The notes beneath the pieces were generated by a model that was given only the letters and a program-made list of their open reading frames with translations, was not told where the DNA came from and ran no database searches. Positions 63,213-64,000 of a DNA stretch of 64,000 bases are shown piece after piece. The translations under genes were made by a program, and so were the position numbers. The stretch is from contig NZ_FNJH01000005.1 in the NCBI RefSeq assembly GCF_900103225.1, forward strand, positions 189,671 through 253,670, written 5' to 3'. The first letter of the stretch is position 1; the number at the start of each line of letters is the position of its first letter. This DNA comes from Pseudomonas congelans. Its GTDB lineage: Bacteria > Pseudomonadota > Gammaproteobacteria > Pseudomonadales > Pseudomonadaceae.

Positions 63213-63632
63213 TTACTTGACGACCTTCAGACTCGGCCTGCCACTCGGACGTGGCGGTTCGCTGTCTGGCGGAGGCGTATCGTCTTCGATTTCGATCTCG
63301 ATTTCTTCGCCCTCTTCCATGGAAGGCTCCAGATCGAAAACCATGCCCTGACCGTTCTCGCGGGCATAAATACCCAGGATGGCAGCGACAGGCACATACA
63401 GCGTGTGCGGCACACCGCCGAAGCGGCCTTCGAAACTGACCGCCTCGTTATCCATATGCAGATGACGCACGGCACTTGGCGAAACATTCAGGACAATCTG
63501 CCCGTCATTGGCAAACCCTTGCGGGACCTGCACCGACGGGTAATCCGCATTGACCAGCACATGCGGGGTGCAATCGTTATCGACGATCCACTCGTAGAGA
63601 GCACGAACAAGATAAGGGCGACTGGAGTTCAT
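63213..63632 (-). CDS. sspB: ClpXP adaptor SspB
   Basis: A 139-residue protein: a conserved substrate-binding domain (RPYLVRALYEWIVDNDCTPH, about 5-24; VSFEGRFGGVPHTLYVP, near 66), a flexible acidic linker and the short C-terminal ClpX-docking tail PSLKVVK. SspB tethers ssrA-tagged peptides and anti-sigma fragments such as MucA or RseA to ClpXP. It follows sspA by 17 bases on the same strand, as in other gamma-proteobacteria. Confidence 0.95.
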   Translation of the reverse strand: MNSSRPYLVRALYEWIVDNDCTPHVLVNADYPSVQVPQGFANDGQIVLNVSPSAVRHLHMDNEAVSFEGRFGGVPHTLYVPVAAILGIYARENGQGMVFDLEPSMEEGEEIEIEIEDDTPPPDSEPPRPSGRPSLKVVK

Positions 63633-63649
63633 TAACGGCTCCTTAAGCC

Positions 63650-64000
63650 TTAGCGCATTTCACGTTCGGCAGCAGACAGACTCGCCTGAAAAGCCTCACG
63701 CGCAAATTGGCGCTCCATGTAATCAAGCAACGGCTTGGCAGGCCGCGGCAATTCAATACCCAAAATTGGCAAACGCCAGAGTATGGGGAGTAGACAGCAG
63801 TCAACGAGACTTAGCTCGTCACTCATGAAAAAAGCTTTTTCCGCGAACAGCGGGGAAACCCCGGCCAGACTCTCGCGAAGCTCCTTGCGCGCCTGAACAC
63901 GAGCAGGCTCTTTGCTGCGCGTATCCAGGATCAGGTCGACAAGGCCGCACCAGTCTCTCTGGATACGATGAATCAGCAAACGGCTGTTGGCACGGGCAAC
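63650..64000 (-). CDS. sspA: Stringent starvation protein A, C-terminal part (runs off the window)
   Basis: 117 codons of the 3' part of sspA; the start lies beyond the right edge. The visible residues are the GST-fold helical domain (RLLIHRIQRDWCGLVDLIL, FFMSDELSLVDCCLLPILWRL, LLDYMERQF). SspA binds RNA polymerase with sigma-70 and controls stress and virulence genes. It lies directly upstream of sspB in one operon. Confidence 0.94.
   Translation of the reverse strand, partial: VARANSRLLIHRIQRDWCGLVDLILDTRSKEPARVQARKELRESLAGVSPLFAEKAFFMSDELSLVDCCLLPILWRLPILGIELPRPAKPLLDYMERQFAREAFQASLSAAEREMR

Overview
The window is a chromosomal segment of a Pseudomonas. The gene order follows P. aeruginosa closely from an imelysin/di-heme iron cluster through inaA-colSR, groESL, ampG, yajQ, argJ, secA, lpxC, the complete division and cell wall (dcw) cluster, rnpB, lpoA, diaA and sspBA. 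A REP-like palindrome with the 'GGACGCTCTGCGTCC' core at about 33.3 kb points to the P. syringae group. That species-level assignment is inference.

Layout. 0-6 kb: a metal-linked cluster of two imelysin lipoproteins, a di-heme cytochrome lipoprotein and a DUF1513 protein, interrupted by an opposite-strand flavoprotein. 6-11 kb: the envelope stress block. It holds a small secreted protein, an InaA-type kinase, a methyltransferase, the ColS/ColR two-component system and a divergent PAP2 phosphatase. Near-consensus ColR boxes lie in front of the methyltransferase-inaA operon and the PAP2 gene. 11-18 kb: groES-groEL with a heat-shock promoter, fxsA, an SDR enzyme, a DUF481 outer-membrane protein, an alkyltransferase-like DNA-lesion binder and ampG.

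18.2-28 kb: the accessory part, a VgrG-linked type VI secretion (T6SS) effector island placed between ampG and an mscS-like gene. It reads vgrG - tle3 lipase - tla3 adaptor - PAAR - second tla3 - second PAAR - lipoprotein (candidate immunity) - small membrane protein. The two tla3-PAAR units have nearly identical 3' halves but diverged 5' halves. The second tla3 has lost its first membrane helix, and a scrap of a third tla3 start follows the second PAAR. The small membrane protein at the right edge is a paralogue of the gene that follows ampG at the left edge, and the hairpins after the two genes are also related.

28-39 kb: core genes (mscS-like channel, yajQ, panE-like, an orphan PAS histidine kinase, PduO-type cobalamin adenosyltransferase, a MutT-ThiE/TenI fusion, GST, argJ, secA). 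39-58 kb: a DUF721 gene, then on the minus strand the dcw cluster, transcribed mraZ-rsmH-ftsL-ftsI-murE-murF-mraY-murD-ftsW-murG-murC-ddl-ftsQ-ftsA-ftsZ-lpxC, with many stop/start overlaps. Its promoter carries three 10-bp-spaced GTGG repeats fitting an MraZ operator. 58-64 kb: rnpB RNA, rsmI, lpoA-yraN, diaA-BON lipoprotein, sspB and the 3' part of sspA, which runs off the window.

No tRNA, rRNA, CRISPR array, transposase or integrase was recognised. All calls come from reading the sequence; no database search was run. P. aeruginosa gene orders and published motifs are quoted from memory.
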